This document shows, in pieces, positions 46,088-55,774 of a stretch of 64,000 bases of DNA. This stretch comes from Leptolyngbya sp. PCC 7375 (GTDB taxonomy: Bacteria; Cyanobacteriota; Cyanobacteriia; Phormidesmidales; Phormidesmidaceae). The notes beneath the pieces are model-generated. The model did not search any database and was not told the DNA's origin. It saw only the letters and a program-made list of their open reading frames with translations. Position 1 is the first letter of the stretch; each line of letters starts with the position of its first letter. The DNA lies in the NCBI RefSeq assembly GCF_000316115.1, contig NZ_JH993797.1, forward strand, positions 2,652,486-2,716,485, in the 5' to 3' direction. The translations under genes and the position numbers were made by a program.

Positions 46088-48292
46088 CTATCCAAATCGG
46101 CTAGACGTTGACGCTATCAGGAAGGCGGCGTAGGTGAGGACAAAGCCCACAGTAAAGTGAGTTAGACCAACCAAACGAGCCTGAACGATGGATAGTGCAA
46201 CAGGCTTGTCCTTCCAGCTGATCAGGTTAGCTAGAGGAGTACGCTCATGAGCCCATACGATGGTCTCGATAAGCTCCTGCCAGTAACCACGCCAGGAGAT
46301 TAGGAACATGAAACCAGTTGCCCAAACCAGGTGAGCGAACAAGAACATCCATGCCCATACAGACAGGTTATTCATGCCGTAGGCGTTGTAGCCGTTAATC
46401 AACTGGGAAGAGTTCAACCACAGATAATCACGGAACCAACCCATCAGGTAAGTAGAGCTGTCGTTAAACTGCGCCACGTTACCAGACCAGACAGCCAGAT
46501 GCTTCCAGTGCCAGTAGAAGGTTAACCAGGCGATGGTGTTAAGCATCCAGAACATCGCTAGGTAGAAGGCATCCCATGCAGAGATGTCACAAGTACCGCC
46601 ACGACCGGGGCCGTCACAAGGGAAGCTGTAGCCAAAGTCCTTCTTGTCGGGCATTAGCTTAGAACCACGGGCATCCAATGCACCTTTGACCAAGATCAAA
46701 GTAGTTGTGTGGAGACCGAGGGCAATAGCATGGTGAACCAAAAAGTCACCAGGGCCAATGGTCAAGAAGAGAGAGTTGGTACCGCTGTTAATAGCTTCGA
46801 ACCAGCCAGGTAGCCAGATGCCGCCAGCAGCAGCTGTAGCAGCACTGTCAGCATTGGAAAGCAGAGTATCAAAGCCATATAAGGCCTTACCAGAGGCAGC
46901 CTGAACCCACTGTGCAAACACAGGCTCAACCAGGATTTGCTTCTCGGGAGTACCAAAGGCAACTACGACATCGTTGTGTACGTAGAGACCCAGGGTATGG
47001 AAACCGAGGAACAGAGTTACCCAGCTCAGGTGAGAAATGATTGCTTCTTTATGTTCCAAGATGCGAGCCAAGACATTGTTAGCGTTCGCAGCAGGATCAT
47101 AGTCGCGAATCAAGAAGATCGCACCGTGGGCAAAGGCACCCATCATGATGAAGCCAGCAATGTACTGGTGGTGGGTGTAAAGCGCAGCCATGGTGGTGTA
47201 ATCCTTAGCCATAAAGGCATAAGGAGGCAACGCATACATGTGCTGAGCCACTAGAGACGTTACTACACCCAAGGAGGCAAGTGCCAAACCTAGCTGGAAG
47301 TGCAAGGAGTTGTTGAGCGTATCAAACAGACCCTTGTGGCCATCACCAAGCTTACCGCTAGGGGGCTGGTGAGCATTGAGGATCTCCTTGATGCTATGAC
47401 CAATACCGAAATTAGTTCGGTACATGTGGCCAGCAATGATGAAGACAACCGCAATGGCTAGGTGGTGGTGAGCCATGTCAGTGAGCCATAGAGACTCAGT
47501 CTGAGGATGGAAACCACCCAAGAAGGTGAGAATTGCAGTACCCGAACCCTCAGCTGTACCAAACACATGGTTTACAGTGTCAGGATTCTGAGCGTATACA
47601 CCCCAGTTTCCAGTGAAGAATGGGGCCAAGCCAGCGGGGTGAGGCATAACAGTTAGGAAGTTATCCCAACCAACATGCACACCACGGGACTCAGGAATTG
47701 CAACGTGTACCAGGTGACCAGTCCAAGCCAGAGAGCTCACACCGAACAAACCAGCAAGGTGATGGTTTAGGCGAGACTCAGCATTTTTGAACCAGGACAG
47801 GCTGGGACGGAACTTAGGCTGTAGGTGCAACCAACCTGCAAGCAGGAAGATTGAGGACAGCACTAGCAGGAACAAGGACGCCGAATAGAGGTCGCCGTTG
47901 GTCCGCATACCAATGGTGTACCACCAGTGGTAAACCCCAGAGAACGCTACGTTAACGGGGCCAGTAGAGCCAGCCTGGGTGAACGCATCCACCGCATTCT
48001 GGCCAAAGTGAGGATCCCAAATCGCATGGGCGATGGGCTTGGTACCGAGGGGGTCAGCGACCCACTGCTCGAAGTTACCTTGCCAAGCAACGTGGAACAG
48101 GTTGCCGGATACCCAGAGGAAAATGACTGCCAAGTGACCAAAGTGGGAAGCAAAAATCTTTTGATAAAGATTCTCTTCCGTCATGCCATCGTGGCTTTCA
48201 AAGTCATGGGAAGTGGCAATCCCGTACCAGATCCGACGCGTAGTTGGATCCTGTGCGAGGTCTTGGCTAAATTTTGGAAATTTAGTTGCCAT
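46088..48292 (-). CDS. psaB: Photosystem I P700 apoprotein A2
   Basis: A 734-residue reaction-centre core protein with 11 transmembrane helices. It begins MATKFPKFSQDLAQDPTTRR and contains FPCDGPGRGGTCDISAWDAF, whose two cysteines contribute to the shared [4Fe-4S] cluster FX. With PsaA it binds P700, antenna chlorophylls and the electron-transfer chain in the thylakoid membrane. It starts 23 bases after psaA, the usual operon order, and is followed by a strong terminator. Confidence 0.98.
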   Translation of the reverse strand: MATKFPKFSQDLAQDPTTRRIWYGIATSHDFESHDGMTEENLYQKIFASHFGHLAVIFLWVSGNLFHVAWQGNFEQWVADPLGTKPIAHAIWDPHFGQNAVDAFTQAGSTGPVNVAFSGVYHWWYTIGMRTNGDLYSASLFLLVLSSIFLLAGWLHLQPKFRPSLSWFKNAESRLNHHLAGLFGVSSLAWTGHLVHVAIPESRGVHVGWDNFLTVMPHPAGLAPFFTGNWGVYAQNPDTVNHVFGTAEGSGTAILTFLGGFHPQTESLWLTDMAHHHLAIAVVFIIAGHMYRTNFGIGHSIKEILNAHQPPSGKLGDGHKGLFDTLNNSLHFQLGLALASLGVVTSLVAQHMYALPPYAFMAKDYTTMAALYTHHQYIAGFIMMGAFAHGAIFLIRDYDPAANANNVLARILEHKEAIISHLSWVTLFLGFHTLGLYVHNDVVVAFGTPEKQILVEPVFAQWVQAASGKALYGFDTLLSNADSAATAAAGGIWLPGWFEAINSGTNSLFLTIGPGDFLVHHAIALGLHTTTLILVKGALDARGSKLMPDKKDFGYSFPCDGPGRGGTCDISAWDAFYLAMFWMLNTIAWLTFYWHWKHLAVWSGNVAQFNDSSTYLMGWFRDYLWLNSSQLINGYNAYGMNNLSVWAWMFLFAHLVWATGFMFLISWRGYWQELIETIVWAHERTPLANLISWKDKPVALSIVQARLVGLTHFTVGFVLTYAAFLIASTSSRFG

Positions 48293-48315
48293 AGTGTTCT
48301 ATTAAGTCCTCCCCG

Positions 48316-50583
48316 CTAACCTATCGACAGAATTCGAGCATGGAAGAACGCCCAAGTCGTCACAATACCGCCGAGGAGGTAATGGGCGACACCAACCGCA
48401 CGACCCTGAGTAATACTCAGGGCGCGAGGCTGAATTGCAGGAGCGACCTTGAGCTTATTATGAGCCCAAACGATGGACTCGATTAGCTCTTGCCAGTAGC
48501 CACGGCCACTGAACAGGAACATCAGGCTAAATGCCCAGATAAAGTGACCGGCTAGGAACATCAAACCGTAGGCTGAGATAGCAGAGCCGTAGGAGTTAAT
48601 CACCTGTGAAGCCTGAGCCCAAAGGAAGTCACGGAGCCAGCCGTTGATAGTAATAGCGCTAGTCGCGAAGTTACCACCAGCAGGGTGGGATACTGCACCG
48701 CCGGAAACCGTGCCCCATACATCCGATTGCATCTTCCAACTGAAGTGGAAAATCACAATAGATAAGGAGTTATACATCCAGAACAGACCTAGGAAGATAT
48801 GGTCCCAACCAGAAACCTGGCAAGTACCACCACGACCGGGGCCGTCGCAAGGGAAGCGGAAACCCAACTCGCTCTTATCAGGGATGAGGCGAGAGCTACG
48901 GGAGTAAAGCACACCCTTAAGCAGGATTAGAACAGTTACGTGAATGGTGAACGCATGGATGTGGTGCACCATAAAGTCAGCTGTGCCAAGAGCAATGGGC
49001 ATCATAGCCACTTTGCCACCAACGGCAACCATGTCACCACCAAAGGCAACACTAGTAGGACCAATTGCATTAGGAGCAGTGGCACCGCTAGCAGCTAAGG
49101 TGTGCAGGTTCTGCAGCCATTGAGCAAAGATAGGCTGTAGCTGAATCGCACTGTCGGAGAACATGTCTTGGGGACGACCCAAGGCACGCATAGTGTCGTT
49201 GTGGATATATAGACCAAAGCTGTGGAAGCCTAGGAAAATACATACCCAGTTGAGGTGAGAGATGATGGCATCACGAGCGCGTAAGACGCGGTCGAGCACG
49301 TTGTCGACATGCATGGCCGGATCGTAGTCACGAACCATTGCGATCGCACCGTGAGCAGCACCACCCACAATCAAGAAACCACCAATCCACATATGGTGAG
49401 TGAATAGGCATAGCTGGGTAGCGTAATCAGTTGCTAGGTAAGGATACGGAGGCATCGCATACATATGCTGAGCCACAATAATCGTTACCGAACCACCCAT
49501 AGCCAGGTTGATAGCCAGCTGAGCATGCCAGGAAGTGGTCAAGAACTCAAACAAGCCATCGTGGCCATTCTTAGCAGGGAAGAGCAACGGATCGCCCTTC
49601 TGGCCCTCTAGGATCTCCTTGATGCTATGACCAATACCCCAGTTAGTACGGTACATATGACCAGCAAAGATGAACATGACAGCAATCGCCACATGGTGAT
49701 GCGCAATGTCAGTCATCCATAGACCACCAGTCACAGGATTTAGACCACCCTTGAAGGTCAAGAAGTCAGCATAAGCCCCCCAATTCAGGGTGAAGAATGG
49801 AGTAATCCCCTGCGCAAAACCAGGGAATAAGTCCGCCATGAACACTTTATCTAGCAGATACTCGTGGGGCAAAGGAATATCCTGTGGAGCCACCCCGGAA
49901 TCCAATAGAGCGTTAACAGGCAAAGAAACATGGATCAGGTGACCAGCCCAAGCTAGAGAACCTAGACCAAACAAACCAGCCAGGTGGTGGTTCAACATGG
50001 ACTCCACGTTCTGGAACCAATCAAGCTTAGGAGCCTTGATGTGGTAGTGGAATACACCAGCATTAATCATCAAACCAGCCATTACCAGCGCACCGATGGC
50101 AGTGCACAAAAGCTGGAAGGAGTTGGTGTAACCAGCTGCTCTCCACATCTGGAACAAACCAGACGTGATTTGAATACCTTGGAAGCCGCCGCCCACTTCA
50201 CCGTTCAGGATTTCTTGACCAAAAATAGGCCAAACCACCTGAGCACTGGGATGAATATTAATGGGATCTGCTAACCAAGCTTCAAAGTTAGAAAAGCGAG
50301 CGCCATGGTAATACATGCCACTCAACCAAATGAACACGATGGCCAAATGACCAAAGTGAGCGCTAAAAATTTTACGAGAAATGTCCTCTAAGTCACTGGT
50401 GTGACTATCAAAGTCGTGAGCGTCGGCATGGAGGTCCCAAATCCAGGTAGTAGTTTTGGGCCCCTTGGCCAAGGCACGGCTGAAGTGACCGGGTTTGCCC
50501 CATTTCTCAAAAGAAACAGGTACCGGATTTTCATCAACTGCCACCTTGACTGCTGCCTCCCGCTCCCGCGGGGTAGTTGTCAT
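48316..50583 (-). CDS. psaA: Photosystem I P700 apoprotein A1
   Basis: A 755-residue partner of PsaB with 11 transmembrane helices. FPCDGPGRGGTCQVSGWDHI supplies the other two FX cysteines. The start is set at the ATG at 50583 (MTTTPREREAAVKVAVDENP), which matches the family N-terminus and has GGAG upstream; the frame extends eight codons further. First gene of the psaAB operon. The divergent neighbour is the repeat-bearing lipoprotein. Confidence 0.98.
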   Translation of the reverse strand: MTTTPREREAAVKVAVDENPVPVSFEKWGKPGHFSRALAKGPKTTTWIWDLHADAHDFDSHTSDLEDISRKIFSAHFGHLAIVFIWLSGMYYHGARFSNFEAWLADPINIHPSAQVVWPIFGQEILNGEVGGGFQGIQITSGLFQMWRAAGYTNSFQLLCTAIGALVMAGLMINAGVFHYHIKAPKLDWFQNVESMLNHHLAGLFGLGSLAWAGHLIHVSLPVNALLDSGVAPQDIPLPHEYLLDKVFMADLFPGFAQGITPFFTLNWGAYADFLTFKGGLNPVTGGLWMTDIAHHHVAIAVMFIFAGHMYRTNWGIGHSIKEILEGQKGDPLLFPAKNGHDGLFEFLTTSWHAQLAINLAMGGSVTIIVAQHMYAMPPYPYLATDYATQLCLFTHHMWIGGFLIVGGAAHGAIAMVRDYDPAMHVDNVLDRVLRARDAIISHLNWVCIFLGFHSFGLYIHNDTMRALGRPQDMFSDSAIQLQPIFAQWLQNLHTLAASGATAPNAIGPTSVAFGGDMVAVGGKVAMMPIALGTADFMVHHIHAFTIHVTVLILLKGVLYSRSSRLIPDKSELGFRFPCDGPGRGGTCQVSGWDHIFLGLFWMYNSLSIVIFHFSWKMQSDVWGTVSGGAVSHPAGGNFATSAITINGWLRDFLWAQASQVINSYGSAISAYGLMFLAGHFIWAFSLMFLFSGRGYWQELIESIVWAHNKLKVAPAIQPRALSITQGRAVGVAHYLLGGIVTTWAFFHARILSIG

Positions 50584-50733
50584 GGAGACTCTCCTCTCTC
50601 TAGACAAAGAACGAACAGCCTAAAAAACGAGATCAGCAAACGCTTCGTGAATGAAACAATTGCAAACATTTTCATTGAGATGTTAACTCACAGAAAATTT
50701 TGACGCTCGTCATTAATAGGATTGCTCCTGAGC

Positions 50734-50739
50734 ATTATA
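50734..50739 (-). promoter_or_regulatory. Possible psaAB -10 element
   Basis: TATAAT on the minus strand, about 150 bases before the psaA start, implying a long leader as in other cyanobacterial psaAB operons. No matching -35 box is clear. GTTAAC-containing motifs nearby resemble HLR1-like light-response elements only loosely. Confidence 0.35.
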
Positions 50740-50869
50740 GACTTGGCGCTTCACTAATCTTGCGTCGAGTTAACAATAATTCAACCTCCGAAATCCTCTT
50801 AGGATAAGGATCGCAAGGTAGTCAATGCCACAAAATTGACATCGAGCATGGGTGATATTAACAAATCTC

Positions 50870-50885
50870 AATAGAGATCTCTATT
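50870..50885. promoter_or_regulatory. 16-base perfect palindrome, candidate operator
   Basis: AATAGAGATCTCTATT is fully self-complementary and lies midway between psaA and the lipoprotein gene, outside coding sequence. A dimeric regulator could bind it. Chance occurrence is possible. Confidence 0.4.
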
Positions 50886-51172
50886 TTGGACCGTAAGTCA
50901 TGGGAATTGCATACAAACCCCAAAAATCAACTTCTTTTTCCTAATGAACACCATAGAATCTACTAATAGTAAGGGATTCAGTCTCGCACATGCATATATT
51001 TAGATTTATTTATTTTTGTAAATTAACTGAGTAATTTTCTCCTCTTACGGTGGTTGTAGAGGATTTCCTCATTAAGCGTGACAGTAGCCCGCTAGTATCG
51101 ATTAAGCACAGTTCTGTTTGGTTTCAAAGGCAGGGCAGGGGCACATTTAACTGTCACAGGAAGAGCTACACC

Positions 51173-52801
51173 ATGACTCTGGTTTCTAATGTTTTGGGAC
51201 GTTGGCAACAGCATTTAGTCAAGATAATTGGAGCGTTGGTTTTAACAGCACTTTTATTCAGTACAGGCTGTAGCAATCCTCAAGTAATCGAACCGTCAAC
51301 CGTCACGGAGACAGCTAAGTCCTCCTTATTTACGCCCAGCCCTCCGATCAAGCAGGTAGACACACCGGAACTGATTCAAGAATTGGCCCCGTGGCTAGAT
51401 ACCTACGAACCCCAAGTCCAAATCCTGGAACCCAAAGCTGAAGAAGTTTTTGACAAAACTACAGTCAGTGTAGTTCTAAGGGTGAAAGATTTACCTATAT
51501 ATAAGGACACAACGTGGGAGATGGGGCCTCACTTAGAGCTTCTGCTGGATAATCAGCCCTATGGTACGATATACGACCTTGAGCAATCTATTACGCTGAC
51601 GGATCTAACGCCAGGCACCCATACCATCAGGATCTTTGCTGAACGCCCCTGGCATGAAAGCTTTAAAAATGAAGGGGCTTATGCCCAAGCGACATTTCAC
51701 ATCTTTGCCAAAACGGATGAAAATGCACCAAAGGCTAATCAGCCACTGCTCACTTACGGTGCACCCATGGGTGTCTATGGAGCTGAGCCGATTTTATTGG
51801 ATTTTTATTTAACTGAGGCTCCTCTACATCAAGTCGCTGTAGATAACCCAACGATTTCAGATTGGCGAGTGCGATACACCATCAATGGCAACAGTATCAC
51901 CCTCCAAGATTGGCAACCTATATATATAGAGGGCTTAAAACCTGGAAAAAACTGGGTACAGCTCACATTGGTTAACGAGGACGGTAAGCCAATTGCAGGG
52001 GTTTTTAATAACACTGTGCGACTGATTGACTATGACCCCAATGACAACAACAGTCTTGCAAAAATCATCCGGGGAGAGGTGGCCTTAGAAGATGTGGGCG
52101 GCATTATCGATCCAACCTATGAGCCACCGGTTGTCGAAGAGCCTGAGGTAGCGGCACCAGAAGAAGAGCCTGAGGTAGCGGCACCAGAAGAAGAGCCTGA
52201 GGTAGCCGCACCAGAAGTAGCCGCACCAGAAGTAGCCGCACCAGAAGTAGCCGCACCAGAAGTAGCCGCACCAGAAGTAGCCGCACCGGAAGTAGTCGAA
52301 TCGCCCACTCTGGACGAACCGGAAGTAGCGGCACCTGAGGTAGCAGCACCGTCCATTCTGGAACAGCTGGATAAACCTGGTGAACTAGCACCAGCTCAAC
52401 CAGAGACACTGGAGCAAGAGATTCCTGACATAGCAGCCCCGGAAATCACAGAAACCGCTGAACCCTCTGAAAATACTGGCGACTCGATCGATCAGACTAT
52501 GCAGGATAACAGCCTGACTGAGGATCGTGATACTGAGGATCGTGATGATGCTGAAGTTGATGAGTCTGATTTACCGGTAACAGAAACAACTGCTGTGCCA
52601 GAACGTTCTGACAAACTTGACTTAGAGACAAGTGCTGAGTCGGCTACTTCTGCTGATACAAAGGAAAGTATTGAACAGTCATCAGAGGCCATGTCTGAAC
52701 AGACACCCATTACGGATAAGCAAGACTCATCATCGAGACGCTATTTTCAGAAACTGTATGACTATAGCGATCGCGCCATGAAAAATCGCGATCGCAATTA
52801 A
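51173..52801 (+). CDS. Secreted lipoprotein with Pro-Glu-Val-Ala repeats
   Basis: A 542-residue lipoprotein. The start is the ATG at 51173, which has AGGAAGAG upstream and gives a signal peptide with lipobox LLFSTGC (lipid Cys33); the frame is open from 51050. A folded region (about 60-320) holds beta-sandwich-like strands (VQILEPKAEEVFDKTTVSVV, LTPGTHTIRIFAERPW). Next comes a Pro/Glu/Val/Ala repeat (about 340-400), then a long acidic Ser/Thr-rich segment and a basic end (YSDRAMKNRDRN). It likely sits on the outer face of a membrane, with the repeat as an extended spacer. Function unknown. Confidence 0.75.
   Translation: MTLVSNVLGRWQQHLVKIIGALVLTALLFSTGCSNPQVIEPSTVTETAKSSLFTPSPPIKQVDTPELIQELAPWLDTYEPQVQILEPKAEEVFDKTTVSVVLRVKDLPIYKDTTWEMGPHLELLLDNQPYGTIYDLEQSITLTDLTPGTHTIRIFAERPWHESFKNEGAYAQATFHIFAKTDENAPKANQPLLTYGAPMGVYGAEPILLDFYLTEAPLHQVAVDNPTISDWRVRYTINGNSITLQDWQPIYIEGLKPGKNWVQLTLVNEDGKPIAGVFNNTVRLIDYDPNDNNSLAKIIRGEVALEDVGGIIDPTYEPPVVEEPEVAAPEEEPEVAAPEEEPEVAAPEVAAPEVAAPEVAAPEVAAPEVAAPEVVESPTLDEPEVAAPEVAAPSILEQLDKPGELAPAQPETLEQEIPDIAAPEITETAEPSENTGDSIDQTMQDNSLTEDRDTEDRDDAEVDESDLPVTETTAVPERSDKLDLETSAESATSADTKESIEQSSEAMSEQTPITDKQDSSSRRYFQKLYDYSDRAMKNRDRN
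52141..52296 (+). repeat. 15-base minisatellite within the lipoprotein gene
   Basis: Two longer units (GAGGTAGCGGCACCAGAAGA) are followed by at least six near-identical copies of a 15-base unit coding Glu-Val-Ala-Ala-Pro. Length is a multiple of three, so copy-number change keeps the frame and would lengthen or shorten the spacer. Confidence 0.9.
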
Positions 52802-52841
52802 GCCAATCTCCAGTTCCATACCTACTACGGCGTAAACGGAC

Positions 52842-53840
52842 TTAGTTTTTAGCTCTTAAATCACAGGCTTCTGGCTTAAGTTGCCGCTCCATCAAGTTGC
52901 CAACGGCTTCCTGGGGAGTGATTACCCCCCGCAGAAGACGATGAACCTGGCGAGCAATGGGAACTGGAATACCGTCACGGTTGGCCATGTCGATCAGGAC
53001 GTGAGCTGTGTTCACCCCTTCAGCCGTACTGCCTAACTCTGCCAAAATATCATCTAGTTTTTTCCCCTGCGCGAGGCCATAGCCCACACGATAGTTACGA
53101 CTGAGGGTGCCATCGCATGTGGCTAGCAGATCGCCCAGACCCGAAAGCCCGTAGAAGGTTTCTACCTGCGCCCCCATATGGACACCCACCCGCAGCATTT
53201 CGGGAATGGCGCGGGTAATTAGAGCAGCTTTAGCATTGGAGCCCAGCTTGAGGCCATCACAGACACCCACTGCGATCGCAATCACATTTTTCAATGTCCC
53301 ACCTAGCTCAGCCCCCACTGGATCTGGACTGGTATAAATGCGAAACATCTCAGACGAATAGACCTGCTGTACCCTTGCTGCTGCATCCACATCGGTGCTC
53401 GCCACCACTGTGGCCGCTGGTAGCTGCGCTTCGATTTCCTTAGATAAATTAGGGCCAGACAAAACCACAATGGGATTGTCTGGAAAGGTGTCGCGAAAAA
53501 TCTTAGACGGCGTCCTGGTGGTCTCAGGATCTAGCCCCTTAGTCGCCGTCACTAAAATAGTCGAGGGTTTGAGAGCCGCAGTCTGAAGCTGACTCGCTAA
53601 CGCCGAAACCCCCTTCATGGAGATGGCCGATACTACAATGTCAGCATCAGCGACCGCAGACTTGAGATCTGAAGGCCCCCGTCGCGACCAGATCTGCACC
53701 TGATTGCCATTGCTCAGGGCTAGCCTTGCTAACGCTGTTCCCCAAGCTCCCGCCCCTAATATCGTCACCCGAGCCATCTGCTTTAAAGCTTCTGAGAGCG
53801 AAATAATTGGAGTTTCAGACGGTGCAGATGACGTAACCAC
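52842..53840 (-). CDS. gpsA: NAD(P)H-dependent glycerol-3-phosphate dehydrogenase
   Basis: A 332-residue GpsA. The Rossmann motif is VTILGAGAWGTALARLAL, with SGPNLSKEIEAQLPAATVVA and GGTLKNVIAIAVGVCDGLKL (catalytic Lys) later on, and a C-terminal GLSGLGDLLATC. It reduces dihydroxyacetone phosphate to glycerol-3-phosphate for lipids and, here, for glucosylglycerol. The GTG at 53840 has GGGAG upstream and is preferred; a later ATG (MARVTILGAG) would also give an intact domain. It is last in the minus-strand order ggpS-glpD-gpsA. Confidence 0.95.
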   Translation of the reverse strand: MVTSSAPSETPIISLSEALKQMARVTILGAGAWGTALARLALSNGNQVQIWSRRGPSDLKSAVADADIVVSAISMKGVSALASQLQTAALKPSTILVTATKGLDPETTRTPSKIFRDTFPDNPIVVLSGPNLSKEIEAQLPAATVVASTDVDAAARVQQVYSSEMFRIYTSPDPVGAELGGTLKNVIAIAVGVCDGLKLGSNAKAALITRAIPEMLRVGVHMGAQVETFYGLSGLGDLLATCDGTLSRNYRVGYGLAQGKKLDDILAELGSTAEGVNTAHVLIDMANRDGIPVPIARQVHRLLRGVITPQEAVGNLMERQLKPEACDLRAKN

Positions 53841-53859
53841 GAGACAAGCTCCCTTTACT

Positions 53860-53935
53860 CTAGAGTTTTAAGTTTTAAGTTTTGAGTTTTGAGTTAGTTG
53901 CCCAATTCAAAACTCAAAACTAAGAACCTACAACT
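53860..53935. repeat. Low-complexity AAACTTAAAAC / CAAAACT repeat
   Basis: Tandem GTTTT(A/G)A units on one side and CAAAACT units on the other, in the gap between gpsA and glpD. A similar low-complexity tract occurs at about 3190-3300. These are dispersed intergenic repeats rather than genes. Confidence 0.6.
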
Positions 53936-53938
53936 AGC

Positions 53939-55639
53939 CTAAGCCACGGTCGCAGCTATGGGAGGGTTGTATTTGTCTAGCTGATAGTCGGGGATACAGT
54001 TGTCGCGCATGTAGGTGTAGTAGTCGATCAGGTTGCGATCGCATTTACCCTCCGACCAACCGCAGTAGCGCTTCAACACATCCGCCAATACAGGCAACAC
54101 ATCAAAACCATAGTTACTCCGCATCGACAAAGCTGTCCGCCGTCGACAAATATCTAGGTAGGTGCGAGCCATCTCTGACCTAACACTGTAGACAATCTGT
54201 GCCTTAATATCAGGCTGGTCTGCCACAATCGGCTCGCCCAGTTCAGGAAACTCTTCCACGATGGCCAATACCTGAGGCGTTCGCGCACCATAGAGCGATA
54301 ACAAATGAGCGACCACATCTCGATTGGCCGTCGTCATGAGTGTCTTAGCCTCGCTGGTTGAAATTGCACCGGGTAGTGGTGCCTGTCTAGTGGCTGAATG
54401 ACTGCGAGATTTCTTCTGCTTTTTCAATCGCTTTCTAAGCGCTGCATCCACCATTTCCTCGCCCACCTGACGGTGAGTAGTGAGCTTGCCACCAATCAAG
54501 GAAACCATGTTATTCACCCCTTCGGATGTGTGGTCATACAGCACATGGCTACGGGTAATACTGCTAGTCTTTTTGCCTTCGCTATAGGGCAAAGGGCGCA
54601 CACCCGCATAGGTAAACTGCACCAATTCCCGCGTCAGCTGAGCTGTGGGGATGACCCGATTAGCCTCATTCAATAGGTAATCGATTTCATCATTACTGAC
54701 ATGGACCTTATCCAAATCGCCCTTAAAGCGAATATCCGTGGTGCCAATCAGACACATCCCTAACCACGGCAAAATAAAGAAAGGTCGACCATCGGTCAGG
54801 GCTTCCACATAAAGAGCTTCATCCGGTGCCCCTGGGAATTTATCGACGATGATATGGCTACCCCGTGTGCCACCAATTTTGCGACTTTTACCGACAGGCG
54901 CAGGCGCATTACCCTTGATTCCACTGCGACAAACCTGATCAACCCAAGGGCCAGAGGTATTGATCACCACCGTTTGATCATGACCACGGACTGTAAAGGC
55001 TTCACCAGTTTCAGTATCGCGACAAAGCAGTGACGAAATGCGCTGTTCCTTCCGTTGGAGCTGGGCTACGGTCACATAGCTCAGCATGGTAGCCCCAGCC
55101 TCCTGGGCCGATAGCACAATTTCTAGACAGAGCCGCTCAGCATATTCCACCTGAGCATCGTAATATTGGGCCGCACCACGACAGCCCTCTGGCTCCACTG
55201 CTCGAAATAGCTGCTGTAACTTTTGAGCCCCTAACATCCGATGATTTGGCAAGCTCTTGTCATAGCTCAGCAGATCGTACAGCACCATCCCCGCCTGAAT
55301 CTCCCAATAGCTACGAGACCCCTGGGCATAAATAGGAATGGTCATTTGGATGGGCTTCACCAAGTGAGGGGCTGTTCGCAGCAAGATTTCTCGCTCTCGC
55401 AGTGACTCCCGTACCAAGTTAAATTCGAAATACTCTAAATAGCGCAAACCACCATGTACCAAGCGGCTTGACCAACTAGTGGTGCCGCCACCAAAATCCC
55501 CTTTCTCAATCAGAATGGTCTTTAAACCACGTAAGGCACCATCACGGGCTACGGCTACTCCATTGATACCACCACCAATCACAATTAAATCGTAGGTCGT
55601 CGCTTCTATCGTTGAGTAATCAGGCATAGTTGCCACCAA
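53939..55639 (-). CDS. glpD: FAD-dependent glycerol-3-phosphate dehydrogenase
   Basis: A 566-residue GlpD. The dinucleotide-binding fold is YDLIVIGGGINGVAVARDGA; GGTTSWSSRLVHGGLRYLEY and VRPLPYSEGKKTSSITRSH are family signatures, with a C-terminal GG-x-L-T-T-H motif. It oxidises glycerol-3-phosphate to dihydroxyacetone phosphate and passes electrons to the membrane quinone pool. It opposes GpsA and consumes glycerol released from glucosylglycerol. ATG at 55639. Confidence 0.95.
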   Translation of the reverse strand: MVATMPDYSTIEATTYDLIVIGGGINGVAVARDGALRGLKTILIEKGDFGGGTTSWSSRLVHGGLRYLEYFEFNLVRESLREREILLRTAPHLVKPIQMTIPIYAQGSRSYWEIQAGMVLYDLLSYDKSLPNHRMLGAQKLQQLFRAVEPEGCRGAAQYYDAQVEYAERLCLEIVLSAQEAGATMLSYVTVAQLQRKEQRISSLLCRDTETGEAFTVRGHDQTVVINTSGPWVDQVCRSGIKGNAPAPVGKSRKIGGTRGSHIIVDKFPGAPDEALYVEALTDGRPFFILPWLGMCLIGTTDIRFKGDLDKVHVSNDEIDYLLNEANRVIPTAQLTRELVQFTYAGVRPLPYSEGKKTSSITRSHVLYDHTSEGVNNMVSLIGGKLTTHRQVGEEMVDAALRKRLKKQKKSRSHSATRQAPLPGAISTSEAKTLMTTANRDVVAHLLSLYGARTPQVLAIVEEFPELGEPIVADQPDIKAQIVYSVRSEMARTYLDICRRRTALSMRSNYGFDVLPVLADVLKRYCGWSEGKCDRNLIDYYTYMRDNCIPDYQLDKYNPPIAATVA

Positions 55640-55725
55640 AAGTAACGAGCTATAGAGAAATAAAGTATCAAATCACGAACTAGAATTCCCCATGTTTCAA
55701 GATGGCACAGTTTTTTAGAAAGAGG

Positions 55726-55769
55726 TTGAAATTGTAGGGGTGTTCCATGGAACACCCCTACAATTTCAA
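55726..55769. repeat. 44-base perfect palindrome after ggpS
   Basis: Two perfect 22-base half-sites without a spacer (55726-55747 and 55748-55769), ending five bases after the ggpS stop. The GTAGGGG core recalls the repeat at 14061-14097. In RNA it forms a long hairpin and probably ends or stabilises the ggpS message. Confidence 0.85.
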
Positions 55770-55774
55770 ATTTC

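Larger units (their letters stand above)
50584..51172. other. Divergent regulatory region psaA / lipoprotein
   Basis: A 589-base, AT-rich region that must hold the psaAB promoter and the lipoprotein promoter. It has a TATAAT on the minus strand (50734-50739) and a 16-base perfect palindrome (50870-50885). No gene is evident. Confidence 0.5.

Noticed and set aside
46331..50274. Several open frames antisense to psaA and psaB
   Set aside because: They follow from the strong codon bias of the photosystem genes; none has independent coding features.
52104..52409. Antisense repetitive frames (Ala-Thr-Ser-Gly and Leu-Val-Arg repeats)
   Set aside because: They are the complement of the 15-base minisatellite inside the lipoprotein gene, not separate genes.
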